The notes under the pieces are model-generated. The model ran no database searches. It had not been told where the DNA came from and saw nothing but the letters and a program-made list of their open reading frames with translations. Shown in pieces: positions 24,939 through 33,054 of a DNA stretch of 49,033 nucleotides. Every line of letters starts with the position of its first letter. Position 1 is the first letter of the stretch. A program made the position numbers and the translations under genes. This DNA comes from an uncultured Mailhella sp. (lineage in GTDB: Bacteria > Desulfobacterota > Desulfovibrionia > Desulfovibrionales > Desulfovibrionaceae), in NCBI GenBank assembly GCA_944324085.1, contig CALUUX010000021.1, forward strand, positions 1 to 49,033, in the 5' to 3' direction.

Positions 24939-26660
24939 ATGAGCAAAAAATGGATATTTCGTACGCGTAAGGACGGCGCGCCGACGCCGGATTCTTTTCA
25001 GAACGTGGCGGAACGCTGCGGCGTGTCTCCCCGTCTGGCGCGGATTCTCTGGACGCGCGGCATAGAGCGGCCGGATCAGCTTGCGGAATATCTTTCTCCG
25101 GGACTCCGATATCTGGCGAAACCGTCCCTGTGGCCCGGAATCGCGAGAGCGGCAGATGTATTGGCTGAAGGGCTTCGTCAGGGAAGAAAACTTGCGATAT
25201 GGGGCGATTACGACGCCGACGGCGTCACCAGCACCGCGCTTGCGCTCCAGGTGTTGCGTCATCACGGGTACGACGCGTTGTGGCATCTGCCTGACAGGCG
25301 TGAAGAAGGGTACGGCATGAACGCCAGGGGCGTGGAAAAGCTCGCGGAAGAGGGCGTTTCTCTGCTTCTGACCGTGGACTGCGGCATTTCCGACGTTTCG
25401 GCCATAGAGCGGGCGAGGGAGCTCGGCCTGGATGTGATCGTTACCGACCATCATCTGCCGCCAGAGGCTTTGCCGGACGCCACGGTGCTGTGCAATCCCC
25501 GGCTTGCGGATTGTCCCTGCGCTTCGCTCGCCGGCGTGGGCGTCACGTTTTTTCTCATGGCGGAGCTCAACGCGCGGCTGGCCGAAGGCGGATCGCCGCG
25601 CCTGGACATGCGTCGCACGCTGGATCTTGTGGCGCTGGGCACGCTGGCCGATCTTGTGGATCTGGAGGGGCAGAACCGCATTCTCGTGAAGAACGGCCTT
25701 CTTGTGCTGGCTGAGGCCAGAAGGCCCGGCATTTCCGAGCTCAAGGCCGTCAGCGGATTCGCGCCGCTGGCCTCACTCGGCGCGGGGCAGGTGATATTCA
25801 GTCTTGCGCCCCGCATCAACGCCGCCGGCCGCGTGGCGTCCGCGGAAACGGCGCTGCGACTGTTGTGCGCCGAGGGCTGCGATGAAGCCGCGGACATCGC
25901 CCGCAAGCTGGACGGCTATAATACCTTGCGTCGTCAGGAAGAAGAGCGCATCACCGAGGAAGCCATGGCTCAGGCCGAGGCGTCGTTGAACGATCCTGCG
26001 CTGGTCATCGCGGGGCGGGACTGGAATCAGGGAGTCATCGGCATAGTGGCGTCCCGTCTGGTGGAAAAATATCATAAGCCCACGCTGGTGCTGTGCGCTG
26101 ACGGCGACACCCTGAAGGGATCGGGGCGTTCCATAAGCGGTTTTGACCTGCATGCGGGGCTTTCCCGTTGCGCGGACGAGCTGCTGGCCTACGGCGGCCA
26201 TCGCATGGCCGCTGGCGTGCGCGTGTTGCCGGAAAACTTGGAAGCGTTCCGAACGCGTTTTATTGAGACGGTTCGGCGGGAACTCGGGGACGAGCCCGTG
26301 CCCGCCGTGCAGCTCGTGGATGGAGAACTGGATTTCCGCGCGGCGACGGACTTCGTGTTTCTCAAGGAACTTGAGATGATGCAGCCTTTCGGCGTGGGAA
26401 ATCCGGAACCGGTGTTTCAATCTCCGCCGCTTCTCGTGAAACGGCGGCGTCTTTTCGGGCCGCAGAAGAATCACGTGCTTCTGGAACTGACGGACGAAAG
26501 TTGCGGGATTACGCTTCCGGCCAAGGCGTGGCGGCAGGCGGAGCTGTTCCCGTCCGATCTCGAGGGGCGGCGCATTCTTCTCGCCTACAGTCCGGGCATA
26601 GACATGTATAACGGAGCGGCCAGCGTGGACGTTCGCATCAAGGACTGGAAGCTGGCCTGA
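24939..26660 (+). CDS. recJ: Single-stranded-DNA-specific exonuclease RecJ
   Basis: A 573-residue 5'-3' exonuclease of the DHH family, used in recombination and repair. Motifs appear in order: WGDYDADGVTST, LTVDCGIS, VTDHHLPPE, LGTLADLVDL, then the DHHA1 domain with KGSGRSISGFDLHAGL and YGGHRMAAGV, and a C-terminal OB fold (QPFGVGNPEPVF). The frame is open 147 bases further upstream, but that part is Arg/Gly-rich and lacks homology. The ATG at 24939 begins MSKKWIFRTR; its ribosome site is weak. Confidence 0.94.
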   Translation: MSKKWIFRTRKDGAPTPDSFQNVAERCGVSPRLARILWTRGIERPDQLAEYLSPGLRYLAKPSLWPGIARAADVLAEGLRQGRKLAIWGDYDADGVTSTALALQVLRHHGYDALWHLPDRREEGYGMNARGVEKLAEEGVSLLLTVDCGISDVSAIERARELGLDVIVTDHHLPPEALPDATVLCNPRLADCPCASLAGVGVTFFLMAELNARLAEGGSPRLDMRRTLDLVALGTLADLVDLEGQNRILVKNGLLVLAEARRPGISELKAVSGFAPLASLGAGQVIFSLAPRINAAGRVASAETALRLLCAEGCDEAADIARKLDGYNTLRRQEEERITEEAMAQAEASLNDPALVIAGRDWNQGVIGIVASRLVEKYHKPTLVLCADGDTLKGSGRSISGFDLHAGLSRCADELLAYGGHRMAAGVRVLPENLEAFRTRFIETVRRELGDEPVPAVQLVDGELDFRAATDFVFLKELEMMQPFGVGNPEPVFQSPPLLVKRRRLFGPQKNHVLLELTDESCGITLPAKAWRQAELFPSDLEGRRILLAYSPGIDMYNGAASVDVRIKDWKLA

Positions 26661-26768
26661 GGCGACACGCGGGCGAGCGCGATTTTCCCGTCGTTGGCGG
26701 ACGCCGAGTTTGTAAAAAGGTCGGCTTTCCCGTTTTTTCTCTTCTCGATTTTGACCTCGCGCGACAAA

Positions 26769-26796
26769 AAAGGCTTCCGCCGAAACGGAAGCCTTT
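26769..26796 (-). terminator. Intrinsic terminator of greA
   Basis: AAAGGCTTCCG and its complement form an 11-base stem with a 6-base loop. In minus-strand RNA it is followed by a run of U. In the plus direction it has only three U, so it may also slow recJ transcripts. Confidence 0.85.
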
Positions 26797-26819
26797 GCGG
26801 AATGGGCGTCGGCGCGGAT

Positions 26820-27299
26820 CTAGTCGCGTACGCCGTGGAATTCGATTTCCGTGATTTCGTAGGTCACGCGTCCCCGGGGAATGTCGATGGTGACTTCATC
26901 GCCCACTTCGTGACCGAGGAGAGCGCGTCCCACGGGAGAATTAATGGAAATGGAGCCCTTGGCGAAATCGGCTTCGTCGGGGCCGAGCAGGGTGAACTGA
27001 CGTTCTTCGTCGGTGTCCACATCGACCACATGCACGGTGGCGCCGAAGATGACCTTGTCGCTGTGGATCGTGTCAAGATCAATGACGGTGTACTGGGGCA
27101 GCTGAGACTCGATGTAATTGATGCGGGCTTCCAGAAAACCCTGGCGTTCGCGGGCCGCGTCGTAACCGGCGTTTTCCTTCAGGTCGCCCTCTTCACGGGC
27201 TTCCTTGATGGCCTGAATGACGACGGGACGCTCTTTCTTGAGAGCTTCGAGTTCTTTTTCCAGCTTCTTGTAGCCCTGTACGGAAATAGGCGTGCTCAT
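26820..27299 (-). CDS. greA: Transcription elongation factor GreA
   Basis: A 159-residue RNA polymerase secondary-channel factor that rescues backtracked complexes by stimulating transcript cleavage. The N-terminal coiled coil carries the tip motif EEGDLKENAGYDAARE with the acidic pair, and the C-terminal FKBP-like domain reads SPVGRALLGHEVGDEVTI. The longer upstream frame is rejected because the ATG at 27299 matches the family start MSTPISVQGYKKLEKEL. It is a single gene with its own promoter and terminator. Confidence 0.97.
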   Translation of the reverse strand: MSTPISVQGYKKLEKELEALKKERPVVIQAIKEAREEGDLKENAGYDAARERQGFLEARINYIESQLPQYTVIDLDTIHSDKVIFGATVHVVDVDTDEERQFTLLGPDEADFAKGSISINSPVGRALLGHEVGDEVTIDIPRGRVTYEITEIEFHGVRD

Positions 27300-27408
27300 G
27301 GCAGGTACCTTCAAACAAAAGTGATATGCAAAAAAAAGAGGCCCAACTTCTTGAAAGGGAGGTCGTTCACTTCCAGAAAAGCGGGGCATCAGGAAATGCT
27401 TTCTTTGG

Positions 27409-27437
27409 AATATAGGCTTGCCGGGGCGTGAAGTCAA
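27409..27437 (-). promoter_or_regulatory. Sigma-70 promoter of greA
   Basis: Minus-strand TTGACT (27437-27432), exactly 17 bases, then TATATT (27414-27409). Transcription would start near 27402, leaving a leader of about 100 bases. Confidence 0.7.
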
Positions 27438-27557
27438 TCCCCGCTGTCTGTTTCCGGCGTCGCCGCTCCGTTTTACCTTGTCGCGTCTCGGCTTCGCCGA
27501 TTTACCGCTGGACAAGTCGTCATGCATCTGAGAGAATGAAAAGATCATTATCCTGTT

Positions 27558-27574
27558 GCCCGGATCTTCCGGGC
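27558..27574 (+). promoter_or_regulatory. Hairpin in the ettA leader
   Basis: GCCCGGA and TCCGGGC pair around a 3-base loop, 23 bases before the ettA ATG. No U-tract follows. An out-of-frame ATG at 27587 begins a 17-codon frame that overlaps the ettA start but has no ribosome site. Confidence 0.35.
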
Positions 27575-27597
27575 GGCAAAACCTTCATGGATCAGCT

Positions 27598-29283
27598 ATG
27601 GCAAACGATAATCAGCCGGATAAAGTCATTTATTCGATGAACCGCGTGACCAAGCGCCATGGTCAGCGGGAAGTGCTCAAGGATATTTCGCTCGGGTATT
27701 TTTACGGCGCGAAAATCGGCGTGCTTGGCCTGAACGGCGCGGGCAAGTCTTCGCTGCTCAAAATCATGGCCGGCGTGGACAAGGCTTTCGACGGCGACGT
27801 GGTGGTCGCGCCGGGATACAGCATCGGGTATCTTGAGCAGGAACCTCTTGTGGACGAAACGCGCACCGTGCGCGAGGTGGTGGAAGAAGGCGTGCAGGAA
27901 GTCGTTGATCTCGTCAAGGAATTCAACGAGATCAACGAAAAGTTCGCCGATCCAGACGCGGATATGGACGCGCTTATTGAGCGGCAGGCCAAGGTGCAGG
28001 AAAAGATGGACGCCTTGAACGCCTGGGATCTCGATTCCCGTCTCGAAATGGCCATGGACGCTCTGCGTTGTCCGCCAGGAGACACGCCCGTGTCCGTGGT
28101 TTCCGGCGGCGAACGTCGTCGCGTGGCGTTGTGTCGTCTGCTTCTTCAGAATCCGGACATCCTTCTGCTTGACGAACCCACCAACCATCTGGACGCGGAA
28201 TCCGTGGCGTGGCTGGAGCGGTATCTCCAGACCTTCCCCGGCACGGTCATCGCCGTCACCCATGACCGCTATTTTCTCGATCACGTGGCAGGATGGATCC
28301 TGGAACTGGACAGAGGCCGCGGCATTCCGTGGAAAGGCAATTATTCCTCCTGGCTTGAACAGAAGGAAAAGCGTCTCGCGCTGGAAGAAAAGGCCGACAA
28401 CGAACGCCGCAAGACCCTGGCTCGCGAACTGGAATGGATTCACATGTCGCCTAAAGGGCGTCACGCCAAGGGCAAGGCTCGCATCAACGCGTACGAAGCC
28501 ATGCTGAGCCATGAGAGCGAACGTCTCGCGCCTGATCTTGAAATCTACATTCCGCCGGGACCGCGTCTTGGCAAGTCCGTCATCGAGGCGAAGGACCTGT
28601 GCAAGAGCATGGGGGACAAGCTGCTGGTGGAAAACGCGAATTTCCTTGTGCAGCCCGGCGCCATTGTGGGCATCATCGGACCAAACGGCGCGGGCAAGAC
28701 CACGCTGTTCAAGATGCTCGTGGGCGAGGAAAAGCCCGATTCCGGAACGCTTCGCATTGGCGAAACCGTAAAGTTCGGGTATGTCGATCAGAATCGCGCG
28801 TCGCTGGAGCCGGGCAAGACCGTGTACGAGATCATCAGCGGCGGCAACGATGTCATCAAGCTTGGCGGAAGGGAAGTGAACGCCCGCGCGTATTGCTCCC
28901 GCTTCAATTTCCAGGGCGGCGATCAGCAGAAGAAGGTGGACGTGCTTTCCGGCGGCGAGCGGAACCGCGTGCACCTGGCGTGCATGCTCAAGTCCGGCGC
29001 CAACGTGCTGCTGCTTGACGAACCCACCAACGACATCGACGTGAACACCATGCGCGCGCTGGAAGACGCGCTGGAGAACTTCGCGGGCTGCGTGCTGGTC
29101 ATCAGCCATGACCGCTGGTTCCTGGACCGCATCGCCACGCATATCCTCGCTTTCGAGGATGAGGGAAAGGTGACCTTCTTTGAAGGCAATTTCTCCGAAT
29201 ATGAGGAAGATCGCCGCAAGAGACTCGGCAAGGAGGCGGATACGCCCCATCGCATGAAGTATCGCAGGCTTACTCGTCAATAG
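27598..29283 (+). CDS. ettA: ABC-F translational throttle EttA
   Basis: A 561-residue soluble ATPase with two ABC domains and no membrane part. It binds the ribosomal E site and gates translation according to energy state. Domain 1 has GLNGAGKSSLL, VVSGGERRRVALC and LLLDEPTNHLD; the linker about residues 250-310 is charged and includes ELEWIHMSPKGRHAKGKAR; domain 2 has GPNGAGKTTLF, VLSGGERNRVHLA and LLLDEPTNDID. Length fits EttA. The ATG at 27598 begins MANDNQPDKVIYSMNRVTK; the upstream extension covers a hairpin. Confidence 0.95.
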   Translation: MANDNQPDKVIYSMNRVTKRHGQREVLKDISLGYFYGAKIGVLGLNGAGKSSLLKIMAGVDKAFDGDVVVAPGYSIGYLEQEPLVDETRTVREVVEEGVQEVVDLVKEFNEINEKFADPDADMDALIERQAKVQEKMDALNAWDLDSRLEMAMDALRCPPGDTPVSVVSGGERRRVALCRLLLQNPDILLLDEPTNHLDAESVAWLERYLQTFPGTVIAVTHDRYFLDHVAGWILELDRGRGIPWKGNYSSWLEQKEKRLALEEKADNERRKTLARELEWIHMSPKGRHAKGKARINAYEAMLSHESERLAPDLEIYIPPGPRLGKSVIEAKDLCKSMGDKLLVENANFLVQPGAIVGIIGPNGAGKTTLFKMLVGEEKPDSGTLRIGETVKFGYVDQNRASLEPGKTVYEIISGGNDVIKLGGREVNARAYCSRFNFQGGDQQKKVDVLSGGERNRVHLACMLKSGANVLLLDEPTNDIDVNTMRALEDALENFAGCVLVISHDRWFLDRIATHILAFEDEGKVTFFEGNFSEYEEDRRKRLGKEADTPHRMKYRRLTRQ

Positions 29284-29331
29284 GACAAACGTTCCATCGT
29301 GTGTCGAGGCGTGCGCTTCGGCAGACGCGTT

Positions 29332-29364
29332 CGAAAAAAGGCAGCTTTTGGCTGCCTTTTTTCG
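29332..29364. terminator. Bidirectional terminator between ettA and the phosphoesterase gene
   Basis: A perfect 14-base stem (29332-29345 with 29351-29364) and a 5-base loop; its lower part is an A-run facing a T-run, so each strand ends in six U. It serves ettA from the left and the minus-strand operon from the right. Confidence 0.92.
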
Positions 29365-29422
29365 CGTTTGCCATGGGGAAAAAAACGACGTCGGAAAACG
29401 CGCATGGCCGGCGGCCGGAGTG

Positions 29423-30658
29423 TTACGCCGCGTTTTGGGGCGAGGCGGGGGCCTCTGGCGTCGCTTTGGCGCTGCGCAGCGTGATGAGCGTGATTTCCGC
29501 GCCTACGCCGAGGCGCATGGGCACATAGCCCCACATGCCCGTTCCAGGGCTCACGTAAACCGGCATGGAGCCGGCCCTATACAGTCCTGAGCGGAAGCCT
29601 CCGTTAAGTCGCGACACCAGCGGAAAGAGGAAAAAGAACTGGCCGCCGTGCGTATGTCCGGAAAGTTGCAGATGACAGCCCAGCGCGGCGTTCTGTTCGG
29701 CGTGCCTTGGGCGGTGAGACATGAGAATGCGCAGTCCTTCTCCCGCGCCTTCCAGAGCCGTGCGGACGTCTGGCGCGCCCATGGAGGCGTCGAGACTGCG
29801 GAACAGCACGGCGCATGGATCGGTGACGGCGGCGATCACCACGTTCCTGCCTCTGACCGAATATTCCCGATGTTCGTTGAGCAGAACGGTCATTCCCCAG
29901 GCGCGCCATGTTTCTACCCACGCGCGCAGTCCGGAGTAATAGTCGTGGTTGCCGACGCTCACGGCGACGCCGTACCGGGCGCGAAGCTCGGTGACGGGAC
30001 GCAGAAGAGGGCCGATGCGTTCCGGTTTTCCGTCCGCGAGGTCGCCGGTGATGAGGGTGAAATCGGGCTCCAGAGCGTTGGTGCGGCGCACCACTTCTTT
30101 CAGCCATTCGCCGGTGAACGTGGATCCGATGTGCAGATCGCTGAGGTGGGCGATCTTAAGACCGTCCAGATCTTCGGGAAGTCCGCGCAGAGGAATGTCC
30201 ACGTGTCGCACGGAAGGCACGGCGAGGGCTCGAGCCATGCCGACGCCCGCCGCGGCGACGCTTGCCGCGAGCATGGCCAGTTCCGCGGGAATGGAAAGGG
30301 CCGCGGCAAAGATCTGTTCTTGCGCGGACTCCATGCCGGGAATCGCGAGGGAAAACGCGAACGTCAGCGCGAGAAGCGCGTCGCGCAACAGCACGAACCA
30401 CGACAGCACCATGAACGACGAGGAAAGAAAGCCTCCGACCCTCACAAGCAGAAAGGGAAGATCCGGTCGCCAGGTGATGAGCACCCGCATGCCGGTGATG
30501 GTCTGTGACAGGAGAAAAAGAAGCGCGGTGAGGGGAATTCTCCAGCCCATGGGAATGGGCTCATGCCAAAGCAGGCTGAACGACATGTAGGCGGCCACCG
30601 CCAGCATGAGCGTGGTGCTGGAGGCAAAGAACATGCGGTTGCGGGCGTAATCGGCCAT
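29423..30658 (-). CDS. Membrane-anchored metallophosphoesterase, YaeI-like
   Basis: A 411-residue protein with about four hydrophobic helices in the first 150 residues and a calcineurin-like phosphoesterase domain after them. Metal-binding motifs appear in order: AHLSDLHIG, ITGDLADGKP, VGNHDYYSG, ILMSHRP and LSGHTHGGQFF. E. coli YaeI, a related enzyme, hydrolyses phosphodiester bonds. AAGGAA lies 8 bases before the ATG. It is last in the minus-strand group headed by sua5. The substrate is unknown; lipid or nucleotide phosphodiesters are possible. Confidence 0.85.
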   Translation of the reverse strand: MADYARNRMFFASSTTLMLAVAAYMSFSLLWHEPIPMGWRIPLTALLFLLSQTITGMRVLITWRPDLPFLLVRVGGFLSSSFMVLSWFVLLRDALLALTFAFSLAIPGMESAQEQIFAAALSIPAELAMLAASVAAAGVGMARALAVPSVRHVDIPLRGLPEDLDGLKIAHLSDLHIGSTFTGEWLKEVVRRTNALEPDFTLITGDLADGKPERIGPLLRPVTELRARYGVAVSVGNHDYYSGLRAWVETWRAWGMTVLLNEHREYSVRGRNVVIAAVTDPCAVLFRSLDASMGAPDVRTALEGAGEGLRILMSHRPRHAEQNAALGCHLQLSGHTHGGQFFFLFPLVSRLNGGFRSGLYRAGSMPVYVSPGTGMWGYVPMRLGVGAEITLITLRSAKATPEAPASPQNAA

Positions 30659-30689
30659 GGTCTGTTTCCTTGACGGGGTTCAGGGGGAG

Positions 30690-30710
30690 CGGACGTTTTT
30701 CGAACGTCCG
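30690..30710. other. Intergenic hairpin before the phosphoesterase gene
   Basis: CGGACGTT and AACGTCCG pair around TTTCG in the gap between the hypothetical gene and the phosphoesterase. There is no U-tract on either strand, so an RNA-processing or stability role is more likely than termination. Confidence 0.35.
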
Positions 30711-30751
30711 TCAGCGGTCTTGGTCGTTTCGACGTTGTTGGACGGACGCGC

Positions 30752-31174
30752 TTATTTGGCGGCGATGTATTTTTCCATGGCCTGGGGCGAGCATGTCTGC
30801 CCCCGCCAGAACGCGGAGGCCCAGAGAATGAGCACCGAGGCCTGCGCGTCGTCCAGCTGGCGGAACTTGGTTTCAAGATTGCGCGGGCTGCTGCCGTACT
30901 TCTGATAAAGTTCCTTCCTGTCGCAGTGTTCCATGACGTGAATGAGCAGGTGGGGCAGGCGCAGGTGCGACGTGTCGATGACGGTGTTTTTATGCGCGTC
31001 GATGATGGTTTTCAGTTCTGCGGGCGTGAAGAGGGATTTCAGCGCGCTGACGGCGCTGAACCAGGCGTCGATGGTCCAGGGAAGCATGAATTCCGCGCCG
31101 GCCGTGCGGCTGCGGAAATGTTCTCTGATCCAGACGTCCTGTTCGTCGGCGTGGGTGCGGCCATAATGGAACAT
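30752..31174 (-). CDS. Hypothetical protein, 140 residues
   Basis: No family was recognised. The product starts MFHYGRTHADEQDVWIREHF, has no signal peptide or membrane segment, and looks helical, with several aromatic residues and the block LPHLLIHVMEHCDRKELYQKY. The ATG at 31174 has GGAGAC 5 bases upstream; a longer open frame reaches into the Nudix gene. It follows the Nudix gene by 16 bases in the same direction, so it is expressed with it. The good ribosome site, tight spacing and ordinary composition support a real gene. Confidence 0.7.
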   Translation of the reverse strand: MFHYGRTHADEQDVWIREHFRSRTAGAEFMLPWTIDAWFSAVSALKSLFTPAELKTIIDAHKNTVIDTSHLRLPHLLIHVMEHCDRKELYQKYGSSPRNLETKFRQLDDAQASVLILWASAFWRGQTCSPQAMEKYIAAK

Positions 31175-31190
31175 GCTGTCTCCGGGAAAG

Positions 31191-31712
31191 TCAGAAGGGA
31201 CGGGTATAGGGAATGTCGCCGAATTCGAGGGCCGGATCTTCCGCGCAGGGCAGAATGGGACGTCGCCCTTCAAGCCAGTCGCGGAAATGTTGGATGATGC
31301 GGGCGTGATCGAAACAGAGCGGTTCGGGAAGGGCGTCCAGCGAATAGAAGGCGGCTTCCGCGGCGTCGTCGCCGGCGAGAAGCGTTTCCGGATGATCGCA
31401 ACGTCCCACGAAAACCGTCGTGAGCGTGTGACAGCGCATGTCGCGCAGCGGCCAGGAGTACACGCCGAGAACCCCTTCCAGCGTGACGTCGAGGCCGGTT
31501 TCTTCCTTCATTTCCCGAACGGCGGCGTGTTCCGCGCTTTCGCCTTCTTCAATGAACCCTCCGGGCAGGGCCATGCCCAGAGGAGGGTTCTTCCGTCGGA
31601 CGAGCACAATGCGGCGACGGTTGTCGTGAATGACCACGTCGGCGGTGGGATAGGGATTGCTGTAGCGAACCACGAGCGTACCGCAGGAAGGGCAATAACG
31701 GGGATGATTCAT
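31191..31712 (-). CDS. Nudix hydrolase
   Basis: A 173-residue hydrolase of nucleoside-diphosphate-linked compounds. The Nudix box is complete: GGFIEEGESAEHAAVREM continuing KEETGLD at about residues 51-75, with the metal-binding REMKEE core. The N-terminal CPSCG could hold half of a zinc site, as in NUDT/NADH-pyrophosphatase-like members, but only one such pair is seen. The ATG overlaps the sua5 stop by 4 bases, implying coupled translation. Substrate unknown. Confidence 0.9.
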   Translation of the reverse strand: MNHPRYCPSCGTLVVRYSNPYPTADVVIHDNRRRIVLVRRKNPPLGMALPGGFIEEGESAEHAAVREMKEETGLDVTLEGVLGVYSWPLRDMRCHTLTTVFVGRCDHPETLLAGDDAAEAAFYSLDALPEPLCFDHARIIQHFRDWLEGRRPILPCAEDPALEFGDIPYTRPF

Positions 31713-32365
31713 GGACGAACCTCGGAACGGTCGGATGTGACAAAAGAAAAACCGGCGGACTGGAGCGTTGTCGTCGGCAGCGCGCCTTTTCGCAGCAGAC
31801 GGAGCCGCCTTCCGCCCAGAGGCTCCACGATGGTGCTGGCTTCGCCGCCGCCTGGAGCGGGGGGCTCGTCGAGCACGCCGTCGGTTTCCGGATTCAAGGA
31901 TCGGAGCAGCTCCGGATCGAGTTCCGCCGCTTGCGTAACCGCGGGTCTGCCGCTGATGTTGGCGCTGCTGGAAACGATGGGAAAACCGCAGGCGAGCGCC
32001 AGGGCGCGGGCCGCGGGATGGGAACTCACGCGCGCGGCAATGCGGTCGCTGCCGCCGGTGACAGTGTCGGGAAGGCTCGGTTTTGCGGGCAGAAGCAGCG
32101 TCAGCGGACCGGGCCAGAAGACCGTCAGCGCGTTGAGATCGTCAGTCAAGGACGGGTCGGGACAGGCTATCAGTTCAAGCTGTTCCCGGCAGCCCAGAAT
32201 GACGGGCAGAGGCATGGAGAGGGCGCGCTTCTTGCATTGGAATACCCGGAGCGCGGCCGCGGCGTTGTCCGCGCGGCATCCGATGCCGAAAAAGGTTTCC
32301 GTGGGATAGAGAATCAGTCCGCCGAGTTTCAGGCGACGGGCCGCTTCCTGTGGGGTAAGTGTCAC
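31709..32365 (-). CDS. tsaC: L-threonylcarbamoyladenylate synthase (TsaC/Sua5 family)
   Basis: A 218-residue YrdC-domain protein that makes threonylcarbamoyl-AMP from threonine, bicarbonate and ATP, the first step to t6A37 in tRNA. Recognisable parts are GGLILYPTETFFGIGCRAD near the start, KKRALSMPLPVIL, FWPGPLTLLL and PIVSSSANISGRPAV. It is short, without the extra C-terminal Sua5 domain, so it is TsaC-like. Its product pathway feeds the substrate of MtaB, encoded elsewhere in this window. It is first in its minus-strand operon, divergent from rlmH. Confidence 0.92.
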   Translation of the reverse strand: MTLTPQEAARRLKLGGLILYPTETFFGIGCRADNAAAALRVFQCKKRALSMPLPVILGCREQLELIACPDPSLTDDLNALTVFWPGPLTLLLPAKPSLPDTVTGGSDRIAARVSSHPAARALALACGFPIVSSSANISGRPAVTQAAELDPELLRSLNPETDGVLDEPPAPGGGEASTIVEPLGGRRLRLLRKGALPTTTLQSAGFSFVTSDRSEVRP

Positions 32366-32367
32366 GC

Positions 32368-32396
32368 TTGCCTCCGTGCAAGGGTCAGCCTATACT
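32368..32396 (+). promoter_or_regulatory. Sigma-70 promoter of rlmH
   Basis: TTGCCT, 17 bases, TATACT. The -10 ends 6 bases before the rlmH ATG, so the transcript would begin at or next to the A of the start codon. Confidence 0.65.
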
Positions 32397-32402
32397 GGAA
32401 TC

Positions 32403-32879
32403 ATGAGTTTAAAACCATTGCGCATCATCACCGTAGGCAGACCGCGCGCGTCTTTTTGGAAGGACGCGGCGGCCCACTATCTGGAACGGATTTCCCGCTG
32501 GAGGCAGGTGACGGATACCGTCATCCGAGATTCCGACCCCGCGTTGCCGGTTCCCCGGCGCGTGGAGGAGGAGGGAAAACGCATTCTGGCGGCCATCGCT
32601 CCTCAGGATATCGTGGTATGCCTCGACGAAAAGGGCCGTTCCATGACGTCCCGGGAATTTTCACGCTTTTTGGAAGGAATGTCCACCGACGCGACGCGCC
32701 GTCCGTGTTTTATTGTGGGCGGTCCTTTCGGCCTGCATGACGACGTGCGTCAAAAAGCGCGTCATCTTATCGCGTTCGGGCCGCAGACGCTTCCGCACGA
32801 GCTTGCCCGCGTCGTGCTTCTGGAGCAGCTGTACCGGGCGGAAACGCTGCTTCGAAACATGCCGTATCATCACGACTGA
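32403..32879 (+). CDS. rlmH: 23S rRNA (pseudouridine1915-N3)-methyltransferase RlmH
   Basis: A 158-residue SPOUT methyltransferase that modifies position 1915 of 23S rRNA in 70S ribosomes. The knot region reads FIVGGPFGLHDDVRQKA and the C-terminal tail ends YRAETLLRNMPYHHD, close to the family HPYH-type ending. LDEKGRSMTSREFSRFL is also diagnostic. The open frame begins 27 bases earlier inside the promoter, so the ATG at 32403 is chosen; no strong ribosome site precedes it and the mRNA may be leaderless. Confidence 0.93.
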   Translation: MSLKPLRIITVGRPRASFWKDAAAHYLERISRWRQVTDTVIRDSDPALPVPRRVEEEGKRILAAIAPQDIVVCLDEKGRSMTSREFSRFLEGMSTDATRRPCFIVGGPFGLHDDVRQKARHLIAFGPQTLPHELARVVLLEQLYRAETLLRNMPYHHD

Positions 32880-32946
32880 AGTCGTTTCGCGTTAATCGAG
32901 TCTGCGTTTTGTTTTTTGTGCCAAGGATGCGCGCGTCGAAGCGTCA

Positions 32947-32979
32947 TGGCCGGCGCCGAGGGTGGCAGAACGCCGGCCA
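32947..32979. other. GC hairpin between rlmH and recN
   Basis: TGGCCGGCG and CGCCGGCCA form a 9-base stem with a 15-base loop in the gap between the convergent rlmH and recN genes. No U-tract follows on either strand. It may weakly end one or both transcripts. Confidence 0.35.
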
Positions 32980-33054
32980 GCCGAGAGGAAACGTTTTTTC
33001 AGCAGCTCACGTTTCTCAAAGGAGCGTAGGCCGCCGTGGCGAATCGTCTTCGCC

